Part shown: positions 1 to 9,688 of the stretch, piece after piece
Position numbering within the stretch: position 1 is the stretch's first letter
Layout of the letters: each line of letters opens with the position of its first letter
From: DATKZH01 sp964475955
Lineage (GTDB): Bacteria; Planctomycetota; Planctomycetia; Pirellulales; Thermoguttaceae
DNA length: 64,000 nt
Reading direction: 5' to 3'
Assembly: GCA_964475955.1 (NCBI GenBank)
Contig: CAYYZY010000013.1
Location: 8,422-72,421 of the forward strand
Program-made: the position numbers and the translations under genes
The notes under the pieces: model-generated
What the model saw: the letters and a program-made list of their open reading frames with translations, nothing else
Database searches by the model: none
Told to the model about the DNA's origin: nothing

Positions 1-504
1 GTCGGGCCCGCGGCCGTTTCCGTCGGCGTCGTCGACGGCGCCCTGGTTGGCCTCGTCGGTGTCCGCGAAGTCCATCTGGAGCTTGTAGTCGATCACGTTG
101 CAGACGTCCCCGCTGGCGTAGAGCCGCACGCGGCGGAACTCGACGCCGTCTTCCCAGTCGCCGTAGTGCGCCTTGCTCAACTCGCTCTGGTTGAACAGCG
201 CGTAGTCGAGCTGGATGCGGCCGCCGACCTGGACCGACGGCTTGCCGGCCGCCTTCTTCTTGGCCGCGGCGGCCTTGTCGTGCATCTCCGCGATTTCCGC
301 CTCGAGGTCGGCGACCCGCGCGGCCAGCTCCGAATCCTCGGCCGCGAAACTGCTGCCGGAGGTGAGTTGATGCGGCGAGCGGATCATGTAGCCCGGATCC
401 TCCGTCATCAACAGACTCTCTTGCCCCATCGCACTCGGCAGGCCCGCCGCCATCAGGGCGACGGTCACAGTGCTTAGGCACCATTTCCATGAACTTCCGT
501 GCAT
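1..504 (-). CDS. OprP/OprO-type porin, N-terminal part (runs off the window)
   Basis: The reading frame is open from an ATG at 504 to the window edge, giving 168 residues. It begins with a signal peptide (MHGSSWKWCL, then VTVALMAAGLPSAMG). A short helical or coiled stretch follows (ELAARVADLEAEIAEMHDK), and then the start of a beta-barrel (VQVGGRIQLDYALFNQ, FRRVRLYASGDVCNVIDYK). That order of signal peptide, short coiled coil and a first strand 'GGRIQLD' is typical of the phosphate-selective porin O/P family, which is abundant in planctomycetes and places a trimeric anion channel in the outer membrane. The C-terminal barrel lies outside the window, so the substrate cannot be judged. An in-frame ATG at 490 is possible, but it would cut into the signal peptide. 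The ribosome site is weak (a G-rich stretch before the ATG). Confidence 0.75.
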   Translation of the reverse strand, partial: MHGSSWKWCLSTVTVALMAAGLPSAMGQESLLMTEDPGYMIRSPHQLTSGSSFAAEDSELAARVADLEAEIAEMHDKAAAAKKKAAGKPSVQVGGRIQLDYALFNQSELSKAHYGDWEDGVEFRRVRLYASGDVCNVIDYKLQMDFADTDEANQGAVDDADGNGRGPD

Positions 505-932
505 CAAAAGACCCCCTGGGTGAGTGAAGGTAACCGACGTTCCAAGTCAGCCGGCGCCCCGGCGGCGCGAGCCACCCGGTGTGTAAAACGCCCGGCCTGG
601 CCCAACTTTCCAAGGTTTCCATCGGAAGCCGCGGCGCGCGTTCTTTGCTAGGACGCGGGCGATTCGGACGATTCGGCGCGCCGCGCGCCGAACGCGTGGT
701 TCCATCGACGGGACTGGGACAAACGGTCGACTTCCCACCGTCGCGCCGGTCTCGGCCAATCGGTGCAGACCGAACGTCGAAGGGGCCTCTCCGTGCGAGA
801 CCTTGACAATCGTACGGCTTCGGCCGGGCAGGTCGCGCACGATCCCTCAGGTCGACGGATTCGGAACAGCCCCGCCAAATGCGAACGCGCCTCGCCCATC
901 CCGGGGCGTCTCACCCTCTTCCGTAGAGTGCG
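505..932. other. Intergenic region, no gene recognised
   Basis: These 428 bases separate the divergently transcribed end of the sulfatase from the start of the porin. Both neighbours are on the minus strand. The short open frames here are arginine- and proline-rich with no ribosome site and look like GC-driven artefacts. The promoter of the porin gene is expected near 505-600, but I see no clear -35/-10 pair. Confidence 0.5.
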
Positions 933-2825
933 TCACCGGTCGGCTTCGCCCAACCGGTCCAGCGAGTGGGCCAGGGCCCAGCGGATGTAGAGCGACGCTT
1001 CGCCGCGGGAATTGGCGTCGATCGCGGCCCGCATCTCGGGGGCCGCCGGCCGGGCCTTCTCGCCGAGAGCCGCCAGCACAATGGCGGCCTGAAGCCGGAC
1101 CCAGCCGCTCTCGTGGTCCAGCGTCTCGACGATCGCAGGCAAGGCCTCGCTTGCGCGCCCGACGTTGCACAACGCTTCGGCGGCGGCCAGGCGGGCGCTC
1201 GGGGAGGCGTCGTCGAGCCGCGGGGCGAGCGCCTCGGCGGCGGGTTGCGATTCCGGCCCGAGCGCGGTGAGGCCCACGGCCGCCCAGTAGCGCACGGCGC
1301 CATCGGGATCGGCGAGCAGGGCCGTGAGTTGGGGACGTGTCTCCGGTCCGATTCCCACGAGGCCGGCCGCTTCGAGGAGCCGCGCCTGCGGAAACGCTTG
1401 CGGGTCGCGTGCCAGGTCGTAGGGCGTGCGGCCCCGGGATCGCAGGTGCATCTCCGCCTCGGGGAGGAGGCCCGTATCGTGCGTCTCGAGCGCCCAGCGG
1501 CGGTGCTCGGCACGCATCCGATCGAGGATTGCCTGGTGGTCGGGCGAGCCGGCCAGGTTGTGGATCTCGTGCGGGTCTTGGCGCAGGTCGTAGAGTTCTT
1601 CGGGCGGCTTGGTGGGGCTGGCCAGCAAGGCCGCGGGGCCCGAGAGCCGGCCTTCGGCGCTCAGGCGGCGGATCTCCCGGCGAGTCGGCGTGCGCTCGGA
1701 GTAGGTGCTGTATTGCATGGCCGGGCGGTGCGGCAGGTAGTTGCGGATGTACTTGTAGCGCCGCTCGCGGACCGCGCGGCTCATCTCGTAGACCTCGTCG
1801 ACCCGGTCGCGCACCGCGAACACGTACTCGCGGGCCTCGCCCGCTTCCGGGCCGAGAAACGCGCGTCCCTGCATATGCTTGGGGGGTTCCAGCCCTGCCA
1901 TGCGGAGCACCGTGGGGGCGAAGTCGACGAAGCTGACCAGGCGGTCGACGACCGTGCCCGGCTCCCCGGGGGCCCACTCTCGATACTTCTCCGGGAAGCG
2001 GACGATCAGCGGCACGCGGATGCCCGAATCGTAGAGCCACCGCTTGTGGCGGGGTAGGCCCGAGCCGTGGTCGGAGTAGAAGAAGACGATCGTGTCGTCG
2101 GCCAGGCCGTCGGCCTCCAACCGGGCCAAGAGGTCGCCGGCCTGCTTGTCCATGGCGGTGATCAGGTCGAAGAGGCGGGCGAGGTCGCGGCGCACGACGG
2201 GCGTGTCGGGGTAGTACGGCGGCAGCGCGACGTCGGCCGGGTCGTGCCGCTCGTTGGGGGCGAGCCGTGCGGTGCGCTTGGCGAACGCCTCGTCGGCCAG
2301 GCGAATCTGGCCCTGGTGCGTGGTGGTGAAGTTGAACACGCTAAAGAAGGACTGCCCCGGCTTGCGATTGCGCCAGTGGGCCTTGCGGCTCGACTCGTCC
2401 CAGCTTCCCGGCGGTTTGCGGAAGTTGTAGTCCTCCTTGACGTTGTTCGTGCAGTAGTAGCCCGCCTCGCGCAGGTACTCGGAAAAGCACCGCACCTGCT
2501 CGGGCAGCGGCGCGGCGCCCCGCAGGTGCTGCGTGCCCAGCGAGGTGGGATACACGCCGGTGATCAGGCACGACCGGGCCGGGGTGCACACGCTAGCGAC
2601 CGAGAACGCGCCGGTGTAGCGCACGCCCTCGGCGGCGAGCCGGTCGAGGTTGGGCGTGATCGCCTGGTCGTCGCCGTAGCAGCCCAAGTGCGGGCTGATG
2701 TCCTCACAGGTGATCCACAAGACGTTGGGCCGTTCGGCCGCCTTCGCCTCGTCGACGCGAAGGCATGGAAGGACGAGGGATCCCGCCACGCAGAACAGCA
2801 CGGCTGTCGGGCTTCTGGCGTTCAT
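933..2825 (-). CDS. Secreted type I sulfatase with C-terminal HEAT-like repeats
   Basis: A 630-residue protein of the alkaline-phosphatase/sulfatase superfamily, expected to hydrolyse sulfate esters in the periplasm or outside the cell. It has a signal peptide (residues 1-30), then the metal-binding start (RPNVLWITCEDISPHLGCYG). The formylglycine site is CTPARSCLITG, with Cys80 as the residue to be oxidised by a formylglycine-generating enzyme. A later SDHGSGLPRHKRW segment supplies further metal and substrate ligands. The sulfatase domain ends near residue 480. The tail (LLADPDGAVRYWAAVGLTALG and similar units) is helical and HEAT-like, probably a protein-contact module. ATG 2825 is chosen because it starts the signal peptide; the frame stays open upstream into the kinase remnant but without coding character. 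The substrate is unknown. Confidence 0.9.
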   Translation of the reverse strand: MNARSPTAVLFCVAGSLVLPCLRVDEAKAAERPNVLWITCEDISPHLGCYGDDQAITPNLDRLAAEGVRYTGAFSVASVCTPARSCLITGVYPTSLGTQHLRGAAPLPEQVRCFSEYLREAGYYCTNNVKEDYNFRKPPGSWDESSRKAHWRNRKPGQSFFSVFNFTTTHQGQIRLADEAFAKRTARLAPNERHDPADVALPPYYPDTPVVRRDLARLFDLITAMDKQAGDLLARLEADGLADDTIVFFYSDHGSGLPRHKRWLYDSGIRVPLIVRFPEKYREWAPGEPGTVVDRLVSFVDFAPTVLRMAGLEPPKHMQGRAFLGPEAGEAREYVFAVRDRVDEVYEMSRAVRERRYKYIRNYLPHRPAMQYSTYSERTPTRREIRRLSAEGRLSGPAALLASPTKPPEELYDLRQDPHEIHNLAGSPDHQAILDRMRAEHRRWALETHDTGLLPEAEMHLRSRGRTPYDLARDPQAFPQARLLEAAGLVGIGPETRPQLTALLADPDGAVRYWAAVGLTALGPESQPAAEALAPRLDDASPSARLAAAEALCNVGRASEALPAIVETLDHESGWVRLQAAIVLAALGEKARPAAPEMRAAIDANSRGEASLYIRWALAHSLDRLGEADR

Positions 2826-3004
2826 GATTCCGGTACCCTTTCTCGGCCAAATCGTTCGGCGACGTCGCAGCCCGGTGATGCACGATACACCACGGCGCCC
2901 CGCGTGAAAAGGGCGCGCTCCCCTCCGCCCCGCACGCGCCCGACGACTCGCCAATTCGCGGAGTTCCGGCTGCGCACGACCACAGCCGCCGCGAATCGCG
3001 CACG

Positions 3005-4072
3005 TCATTTCTGCGCAAGTCCTCGGCAATCCGGCGGGGCCTGGCAAGGCGCGGCCGGCTCGGGCGCGTGCCGGCGCGCGGCGTGCTCGGCGACCAGCGA
3101 GATCAGCCGCCCGTGGTCGATCGGTTTCGACATGTACTCGTCGCAGCCGGCGCGCAGGCACTTGTCGCGGTGCGTGCTCATGGCGTGCGCGGTCAGGGCG
3201 ACGATCGGGCCGGTGTGGCCCGCCTCGCGGAGCCGGGCGGGGCGGGCGTCGGACTTCTCGTCGCGGGCGGCCACGAGACGCGTTTCGGTCGGCTGCTCGA
3301 ACAGTTCGACTCCGTCCAGCGGCCCGGTGGCCACGGTGAGGGTGAAGGTGCTGCCCCGCCCGGGCGTGCTTTCGACGGTGATGTTGCCTCCGAGCTTGGC
3401 GGCCAGGCGCTTGCTGATGGTCAATCCCAGGCCGGTTCCGCCGTGTTTGCGCGTCGCCGAGGCGTCGACCTGGCTGAACGGCTTGAACAGCTCGCCGACC
3501 TGCTGGTCGGTCATCCCGATGCCCGAGTCGGCCACCTGGAACTGCATCCGGGGCCGATCGGAGCGGGCGTCGAGCAGTCGGGCCGTGAGGCGGACCTCGC
3601 CGAGTTCGGTGAACTTGACCGCGTTTCCGGCGAGGTTGATGAGGATTTGTCGGAGCCGCGTCGGGTCGGGTCGGAGAGGATGGTCTCGGGGATCGGCCCG
3701 TCGTAGTCGATTCGCAGGGGGAGGTTCTTGGCGTTGGCCCGAACGCGCATCAAGGAGGCGACGTGGGAGAGGATTTGGCACGGAGAGCAGCGCACGCACT
3801 CGGCTTCGACTTCGGCGGCGCCGTCGCGAAAGACCGCGCGGATGCGTTCGGTGACGAGGTCCCGATCGGCGCCCTCGAAGAAGTCGGCGCCGTACATGGT
3901 CGCCAGTTCTTGGGGCGAGTAGCCGGTGACTTCCTCCCACTTCTTGTTCCAGCGCACGAACCGCTCTTCATCGAGGATATAGAAGAGGCCGGGGAGGCTG
4001 TTGATGATCTCGTCGGGCGAGTCGGGGAGTCGGCCGAAGCCCAGCGCACGCTTTCTCCGTGCCCCTACTCAG
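3005..4072 (-). pseudogene. Remnant of a PAS/hybrid histidine kinase with several lesions
   Basis: Pieces of one hybrid sensor kinase are recognisable in order. They are a PAS domain (SLPGLFYILDEERFVRWNKK ... GYSPQELATMYG), the end of the dimerisation region (ILSHVASLMRVRANAKNL), a HATPase domain with its N, G1 and G2 boxes (RQILINLAGNAVKF, VADSGIGM, GGTGLGLTISKRL), and the C-terminal half of a receiver domain (GPIVALTAHAMSTHRDKC ... YMSKPID). The HisKA helix with its phospho-histidine is missing between the PAS and HATPase parts. The receiver lacks the half bearing the phospho-acceptor Asp. A 5-bp tandem duplication at 3661-3670 shifts the frame between 'SDPTR' and 'LRQIL'. The N-terminal side ends at an in-frame TGA near 4073 with no start codon. 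The gene cannot make a working kinase. Confidence 0.8.
3661..3670. repeat. 5-bp tandem duplication that breaks the kinase frame
   Basis: The plus strand reads TCGGG TCGGG TCGG. Removing one TCGGG unit would join the upstream frame (…ETILSDPTR) to the downstream frame (DPTRLRQILINL) in register, which identifies this duplication as the frameshifting event. Confidence 0.75.
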
Positions 4073-4366
4073 GCACTCTCAAAGGACAGGACAAAGGAGC
4101 GGGCTGCACGCGCCCGATCGCGGCGATTCGGGTCGGGCGGTGCTGGATGTGCGGATGGAAGTGGCTCCCGACGAGCGGCTCGGCGGGGCGGCTTGCGGCC
4201 GGCCGATTGGACAACGAAGCAGGCGGCGGACACAATGAGCGGAGCGTGGCCGCACGGTCCGTCCGCGGCGCGAGCCCGCCGGGGGTGCCGGAAACGCGGA
4301 CCCGGTCGGCCATTCCGCCTTTGAGAAGCGGAGACCGCGAACGAGATGCCGAAGGAGACCGCCAAG

Positions 4367-6391
4367 ATGAAACGACTGCCCTGCCTCGTCGGATTGTTGC
4401 TCGTCGCTTCGGTGGCCCGGGCGGCGGATCGGCCGAACATCGTGTTCTTCTTCGTCGACGACCAGCGCAACGATACGCTCGGCTGCGCCGGCCACCCGAT
4501 CCTCCAGACGCCGCAGGTCGACCGCCTCGCCCACGAAGGCGTGCGCTTCGAGAACGCCATGGTCACCACGTCGATTTGCTGGGTGAGCCGGGCGACCGTG
4601 CTGACCGGCATGTGGTCGCGCGCCCACGGATCGCCCGAGCGAATCGACGCGGTCAACCCGGAAGCCGCCGACACGATCTACCCGAAGCTCCTCCACGAGG
4701 CCGGCTACCGCAACGGGTTCTTCGGCAAGTGGCACGCGCGCATGCCCCGCGGATTCGACCAGGCCCAGTACTTCGACGCCTACGAGAACATCTTCCGGAA
4801 CCCGTATTTCAAGAAGATGCCCGACGGCAGCCTGCGCCACGAGACCGAGGTGATCGGCGACCGGGCGGTCGCATTCCTCCAGTCGCAGCCGGCCGAGCAG
4901 CCGTTCTGCCTCCACCTCTGGTTCAACGCGGCCCACGCCGAAGACGGCGACAAGCGGCCGGGCAGCGGCCACTACCCCTGGCCGAAGGCCGTCGACGGGT
5001 TGTACGACGACACGCCCATCCCCCCGCCGCGGCTCGACGACCCGGCCATCTACGAAAGCCAGCCCGAGTTGCTCAAGAATTCGCTCAACCGCGAGCGGTA
5101 CTTCTGGCGCTGGGACACGCCCGAGAAGTACACCACGAACATGCGGGCGTACTTCCGGATGATCTCGGGCATCGATCGTGTGATCGGCCGGGTGCGTGAG
5201 ACGCTCGACGCCAAGGGGTTCTCCGACGACACGGTGATCGTCTACTCGGCCGACAACGGCTACTACATGGGCGACCGCGGGTTCGCCGGGAAGTGGTCGC
5301 ACTACGAGCAGTCGATCCGCGTGCCGATGATCCTCTTCGACCCGCGCCTGCCCGACGAGCGCCGGGGCCGCGTCGAGCGCCGGCTGGTCCTCAACGCCGA
5401 CCTGGCGCCCACGTTCCTCGAGCTGGCGGGCGTGCCGCTTCCCGATCACTACGAGGGCCGAAGCCTGATGCCGCTGGTGCGCGGCCCCGTGCCCGACGAC
5501 TGGCGCGAAGACTTCCTCGGCGAGCACCTTCTGGAAGCGGGCACGCGCATCCCGAAGTGGGAAGGCGTGCGCGGCGAGCGCTACATGTACGCCCGGTACT
5601 TCGAGCACGACGACGAGTTCCTCCACGATCTCGAGGCCGACCCGGACCAGCTCGAGAACTTCGCCGACGACCCCCAGTACGCCGAGGTCCTCGCGCGGCT
5701 TCGCAAGCGGTGCGACGAGCTGTGCGACCGGCACGGCGGCCCCTACGTGCCTCGCGCGCGGCGCGCGCCGGGCGGCTCGCGCGGCCCCGTCAAGGAAGGC
5801 GCCGAAGCAGTCGAGGGCGTCGACGGCAAGGCGGCCCACTTCGACGGCCGCTCCTTCCTCCCCGGCGGCAAGCTGCCCAAGCTGGAGCGCGACGCCCCGT
5901 TCACGTGGTCGCTCTGGGCGCGAATCCTGCCCGGGCACCAGCGAAACGGCGTGCTGATCGGCAACCGGCGCGCTTCGGGCCGGGATCGCCTGACGTTCGT
6001 CAAGTTCACGTCGCACAGCTTCCAGTATTACGGGGGAGAGGAACACGCCCTGCGTTTGACCTACGAGCTGCCGGCCGGCCGCTGGGTGCACCTGGCCGCC
6101 GTCAAAGAGGGAGCGAGCCTGAGGGTGTACGTCGACGGCGAGGCGGCCGCCCGCTCCGAAGTCGATTTCGACCTGCCCGAGCTGCCGTTCTACCTCGGCG
6201 GCGACCCGCGCGCCGGCGAGACGAGCACGTGCGACCTCGACGAGGTCCGTCTCTACGGGCAAGCGCTCAGCGCCGACGACGTCCTCGCGTTGGCCCGGCG
6301 ACGACCGATCGAGCGCGAGCCGCTCCGGGCGTGGTCGTTCGACGAGGGGCGTCGGCGCGGGCCGGCCGGGGCGTCGAATGGGGCGCGTTGA
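4367..6391 (+). CDS. Secreted sulfatase with C-terminal LamG-like domain
   Basis: A 674-residue exported sulfatase. The signal peptide (MKRLPCLVGLLLVASVARA) is followed by RPNIVFFFVDDQRNDTLGC with the metal-binding aspartates. The active-site segment is CWVSRATVLTG (Cys71), so the usual CxPxR has Val where Pro is expected. The later YSADNGYYMGDRG segment supplies further ligands. From about residue 480 a concanavalin-like LamG domain follows (KAAHFDGRSF, FTWSLWARILPG, LRVYVDGEAAARSE, CDLDEVRLYGQAL), probably for binding polysaccharide. ATG 4367 is preferred over an in-frame ATG at 4346, because GGAG lies just upstream of it and it starts the signal peptide. Sulfated glycan breakdown outside the cytoplasm is the likely role; the substrate is unknown. 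Confidence 0.9.
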   Translation: MKRLPCLVGLLLVASVARAADRPNIVFFFVDDQRNDTLGCAGHPILQTPQVDRLAHEGVRFENAMVTTSICWVSRATVLTGMWSRAHGSPERIDAVNPEAADTIYPKLLHEAGYRNGFFGKWHARMPRGFDQAQYFDAYENIFRNPYFKKMPDGSLRHETEVIGDRAVAFLQSQPAEQPFCLHLWFNAAHAEDGDKRPGSGHYPWPKAVDGLYDDTPIPPPRLDDPAIYESQPELLKNSLNRERYFWRWDTPEKYTTNMRAYFRMISGIDRVIGRVRETLDAKGFSDDTVIVYSADNGYYMGDRGFAGKWSHYEQSIRVPMILFDPRLPDERRGRVERRLVLNADLAPTFLELAGVPLPDHYEGRSLMPLVRGPVPDDWREDFLGEHLLEAGTRIPKWEGVRGERYMYARYFEHDDEFLHDLEADPDQLENFADDPQYAEVLARLRKRCDELCDRHGGPYVPRARRAPGGSRGPVKEGAEAVEGVDGKAAHFDGRSFLPGGKLPKLERDAPFTWSLWARILPGHQRNGVLIGNRRASGRDRLTFVKFTSHSFQYYGGEEHALRLTYELPAGRWVHLAAVKEGASLRVYVDGEAAARSEVDFDLPELPFYLGGDPRAGETSTCDLDEVRLYGQALSADDVLALARRRPIEREPLRAWSFDEGRRRGPAGASNGAR

Positions 6392-6474
6392 AAAAGGGGT
6401 GCTGGATCCGAGCGCGTGACGGCTTCGCGCTGCGGGAAGTCGCCTGCGGCCGGACGCCTGTCCCCCTGCTTCCC

Positions 6475-6522
6475 TAGGACGGAATGCGATCCTCCGTAGG
6501 ACGGAATGCCATTCCGTCTTAC
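6475..6522. repeat. Palindromic repeat (GTAGGACGGAATG type)
   Basis: Two copies of TAGGACGGAATG lie side by side. The second (6496-6522) folds back on itself as GACGGAAT-GCC-ATTCCGTC. It lies between two genes on the same strand and resembles a dispersed hairpin element rather than a terminator, as no T-run follows. Confidence 0.6.
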
Positions 6523-6681
6523 AGACACGCGTGCATCGTGAGCGCATCCTACCCGCGAAGACTCGAAGACGTTGGCATTGAAAACATGCCGATCGTACAA
6601 TGGGGGCACCTGTCGGCAGTCGACGGGCGGCATGGATATTTCCGAGGCAGGCGGGCAAGCACCCTCTATCGGAGTCGGACC

Positions 6682-7995
6682 GTGAAAAAGCGCAATCACT
6701 CGAATCGGATCACCCGGCGGCGATTTCTGGGCGTTGCGGCGACGCTGGCCGCGCCGGCGATGGTTCCGTCGTCAGTTCTGGGGCGCGGCGGCGAGACGCC
6801 GCCGTCGGACCGCATTACGCTGGGGTTCATCGGCACGGGCGGGCGCGGCACGTCGAACATGCGGTCGCTGTTGCCGCTTGCGGGGGCTCAGGTGGTGGCC
6901 GTGTGCGACGTGCGGCGCGCGAAGCGCGAGGCGGCCGCGAAGGCCGTCGCCGGGCATTACGAGTCGCGCGGCGGCGCCACGTGCAAGGCGTACAACGACT
7001 TCCGCGAGGTCTTGGGGCGCGACGACGTCGACGCGGTGGTCATCTCCCCGCAGGACCACTGGCACGGCCCCATCGCCGTCGCCGCGGCCCGGGCCGGCAA
7101 GGACATGTACTGCGAGAAACCGCTCGGCGTGGCCGTGGCCGAGAGCGCGGCCATCCGCGACGCCGTCCGGCGCTACGAGCGCGTGTTTCAGACGGGCACG
7201 CAGCAGCGGTCCGACGCGAGGTTCCGCCAGGCCTGCAACCTGGCCCGGTTCGGATACCTCGGCAAGGTGCACACGGTCGAGGTGGCCGCCCCGGGGCCCA
7301 AGTACAAGCCGCGGCACAAGGGGCCGGCCACGCCGCAACCGGTCCCCGAAGGGTTCGATTACGAGATGTACGTCGGCCCGGCGCCGATGCGCCCGTACAC
7401 CCCCTATTGCATCGACTGGCCGGGGTGGTACCTGATCTGGGACTTCTGTGCGGGGTTCATCGTCAACTGGTGCGTACACCACCTCGATATCGCCCACTGG
7501 GGATGCCCGTCGATCGGCCGCGTGCCCTGCCACGTCTCGTGCGACCTGGTCTACCGCACGCACCCGGTCTGCGACAACGTCAACTCGTGGCAGGCCGATT
7601 TCGCGTTCGACGACGGCCTGCGCATGCGCCTGACCGACACGGGCAATCCGCTCCCGCAGGGGACGCGCTTCATCGGCGACGAGGGCTGGGTCCACGTGAA
7701 CCGGAAGGGCATCGAGGCCGAGCCGACCTCGCTTCTGGACGTGCAGGTCACGCCGGAGAAGCCGGGGCTCCAGGTCTCGAACAACCACTACGCCGACTTC
7801 CTCGACGCGGTGCGCAAGCGGCGCGACCCGGTGGCGCCGGTCGAGGCGGGCCACGTGGCGTCGTACCTGGGCATGATCGCCGAATCGGCCGGGCGCCTCC
7901 AGCGCGAACTCCGCTGGGACCCGGCCGCGGAGCAGTTCCCCGGCGACGCCAACCGCCTCCTCCGCCGACCCATGCGAAGCCCCTGGCGCGTTTAA
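6682..7995 (+). CDS. Tat-exported Gfo/Idh/MocA family oxidoreductase
   Basis: A 437-residue NAD(P)-dependent oxidoreductase of the Gfo/Idh/MocA family. The N-terminus has a twin-arginine signal (TRRRFLGVAATLAAPAMVPS), so the folded enzyme with its cofactor is probably exported to the periplasm. The Rossmann fold shows ITLGFIGTGGRGTSNM, the cofactor motif CEKPLGVAV, and the HWHGPIAVAAARAGK segment. Towards the end it carries WCVHHLDIAHW. I chose GTG 6682 because GGAG stands eight bases upstream and the Tat signal begins there; the open frame extends further 5' through the palindromic repeat without coding character. Its neighbours suggest sugar metabolism, but the substrate cannot be read from sequence. 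Confidence 0.88.
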   Translation: MKKRNHSNRITRRRFLGVAATLAAPAMVPSSVLGRGGETPPSDRITLGFIGTGGRGTSNMRSLLPLAGAQVVAVCDVRRAKREAAAKAVAGHYESRGGATCKAYNDFREVLGRDDVDAVVISPQDHWHGPIAVAAARAGKDMYCEKPLGVAVAESAAIRDAVRRYERVFQTGTQQRSDARFRQACNLARFGYLGKVHTVEVAAPGPKYKPRHKGPATPQPVPEGFDYEMYVGPAPMRPYTPYCIDWPGWYLIWDFCAGFIVNWCVHHLDIAHWGCPSIGRVPCHVSCDLVYRTHPVCDNVNSWQADFAFDDGLRMRLTDTGNPLPQGTRFIGDEGWVHVNRKGIEAEPTSLLDVQVTPEKPGLQVSNNHYADFLDAVRKRRDPVAPVEAGHVASYLGMIAESAGRLQRELRWDPAAEQFPGDANRLLRRPMRSPWRV

Positions 7996-8029
7996 CGAGT
8001 TCGAAAAGAACGACCGGAGGGACATTGTC

Positions 8030-8077
8030 GTGGGGCACGTTTCCAACGTGCCTGGCACGAGGGAATCGTGCCTCACG
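8030..8077. repeat. Palindromic repeat, family A (GTGGGGCACG type)
   Basis: A double hairpin: GGCACG-TTTCCAA-CGTGCC followed by GGCACGAGGGAATCGTGCC, flanked by GTGGGGCACG and CCTCACG. The same element occurs on both sides of the assembly gap near 51.2 kb and in a diverged form near 15.36 kb. Confidence 0.75.
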
Positions 8078-8117
8078 TGCTTTCTCCTCGAACCTCACCG
8101 CCCAAGGGGACTGATCC

Positions 8118-9550
8118 ATGAAACGACGCCACTTCCTCCGTACGTCGGGCCGGCTGGCCGCGGCCGCCTCGCTCTGGGCCTGCTCGAGCACGCAACGCTC
8201 GCAGGGGGCGGAAACGGCTGACCGCCGCCGCGCGCCCGCCGCCGGGCCGCTCCGCGTCCACCCGAAGAACCCCCGCTATTTCGCCGACCCAAGCGGCCGG
8301 GCCGTCTACCTGACCGGTTCGCACACGTGGCCGAGCCTGGTCGACATCGGGCCAGGCGATCCCCCGCCCGCCTTCGACTTCGCCGCCTACCTCGACTTCC
8401 TCGAACGGCTGGGCCACAACTTCATCCGCCTCTGGACCTGGGAGCCGGTCACCTGGAACACCGCGCGGAACCGCCGCCCCGGCATCCACACGGCCGCCCC
8501 CAGCCGTTCGCCCGCACCGGACCCGGCAACGCACTCGACGGCAGGCCCAAGTTCAACCTCCGCGAGTACGACCGCCGCTACTTCGACCGGCTTCGCCGTC
8601 GGGTATGCGCGGCGGGCAAGCGGGGGATGTACGTCTCGGTGATGCTGTTCGAAGGCTGGGCCATGCAGTTCTCCGAGGGTGCCTGGGAAGGCCATCCCTT
8701 CCATCCGGCCAACAACACCGAGGGGCTCAACGGCGATGCGAACGGCGACGGCAAGGGCCTGGAGGTGCATACGCTGGCCGACAAGCGGGTGACGGCCCTC
8801 CAGGAGGCGTACGTGCGCAAGGTCGTCGACACCGTGGGCGACCTGGACAACGCCCTCTACGAGATCTCCAACGAGAACCACCCGGCCTCGACCGAGTGGC
8901 AGTACCATACGATCGAGCTCATCCACGAGTGCGAAAAGGAACGGCCCAAGCAGCACCCGGTGGGGATGACGTTCCAGTACAAAGCTGGGAGCAATCGCAC
9001 CCTGTTCGAGAGCCCGGCCGAGTGGGTCTCGCCCAACCCCGAAGGCGGCTACCGCGACGACCCGCCGGCGGCCGACGGGCGCAAGGTGATCCTCAGCGAC
9101 ACCGACCACCTATGGGGCATCGGCGGCAACCGGGCCTGGGTGTGGAAGAGCTTCCTGGGCGGGATGAACCCGCTGTTCATGGACCCCTACGACGGCGTCG
9201 TGCTCGGCAACCGTTTTGACCCCAAGTGGGACCCGATACGCGAAAACCTGGGCCATACGCTCCGCATGGCCGACGGGCTCGACCTGGCCGCCATGACGCC
9301 GCGGAACGAGCTCTCGTCGACCGGCTACTGCCTGGCGCAGGCGGCGCCGCGCGGGGCGTACGTGGTCTACCTGCCCGATGGGGGCCGCGCGAGCGTCGAC
9401 CTCGCGGCCACGCCGGGGCCGCTTCGCGGCGAGTGGCTCAACCCGGCCGACGGCAAGACGCAAGCGGGCGAACCGGTCGCCGGCGGCGCCCGCCGCCAGT
9501 TCACGTCCCCCTTCCCCGGCGACACCGTGCTGCGGCTCAGCCCGGCGTGA
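8118..9550 (+). pseudogene. DUF4038 / glycoside-hydrolase-like secreted protein, frameshifted
   Basis: Two frames together encode one protein of about 477 residues. The first part has a Tat/lipoprotein-like start (MKRRHFLRTSGRLAAAASLWAC) and a DUF4038-type barrel opening (HPKNPRYFADPSGRAVYLTG, SHTWPSLVD, LGHNFIRLWTWEP). The second frame continues the barrel (FNLREYDRRYFDRLRRRV, GMYVSVMLFEGWAMQF, ALYEISNENHPAS). It ends with a collagen-binding-like beta domain (GAYVVYLPDGGRASVDL). The break is in the C-run at 8497-8501: one extra C would join HTAAP to QPFARTGPGNALDG. A single missing base in a homopolymer may be a sequencing error, so the gene may be intact in the organism. It lies 122 bases after the oxidoreductase and may be co-transcribed with it. 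Confidence 0.75.
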
Positions 9551-9688
9551 CGACGGCGGGCAAGCGCGGCAATCGATCCGGCCCACTCCTTGGACGGACC
9601 CCGCACGGGCTCTTCCGCTTCTCCTCGACACCGACCACCTGGGGGGCATTAACGCCGGCCGGGCGTGGTCCGAAGCGCGCGCGGCCGT

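Noticed and set aside
4079..6658. 859-residue minus-strand reading frame opposite the second sulfatase
   Set aside because: It is the antisense of a clear sulfatase gene in GC-rich DNA; it has no signal, motif or ribosome site.
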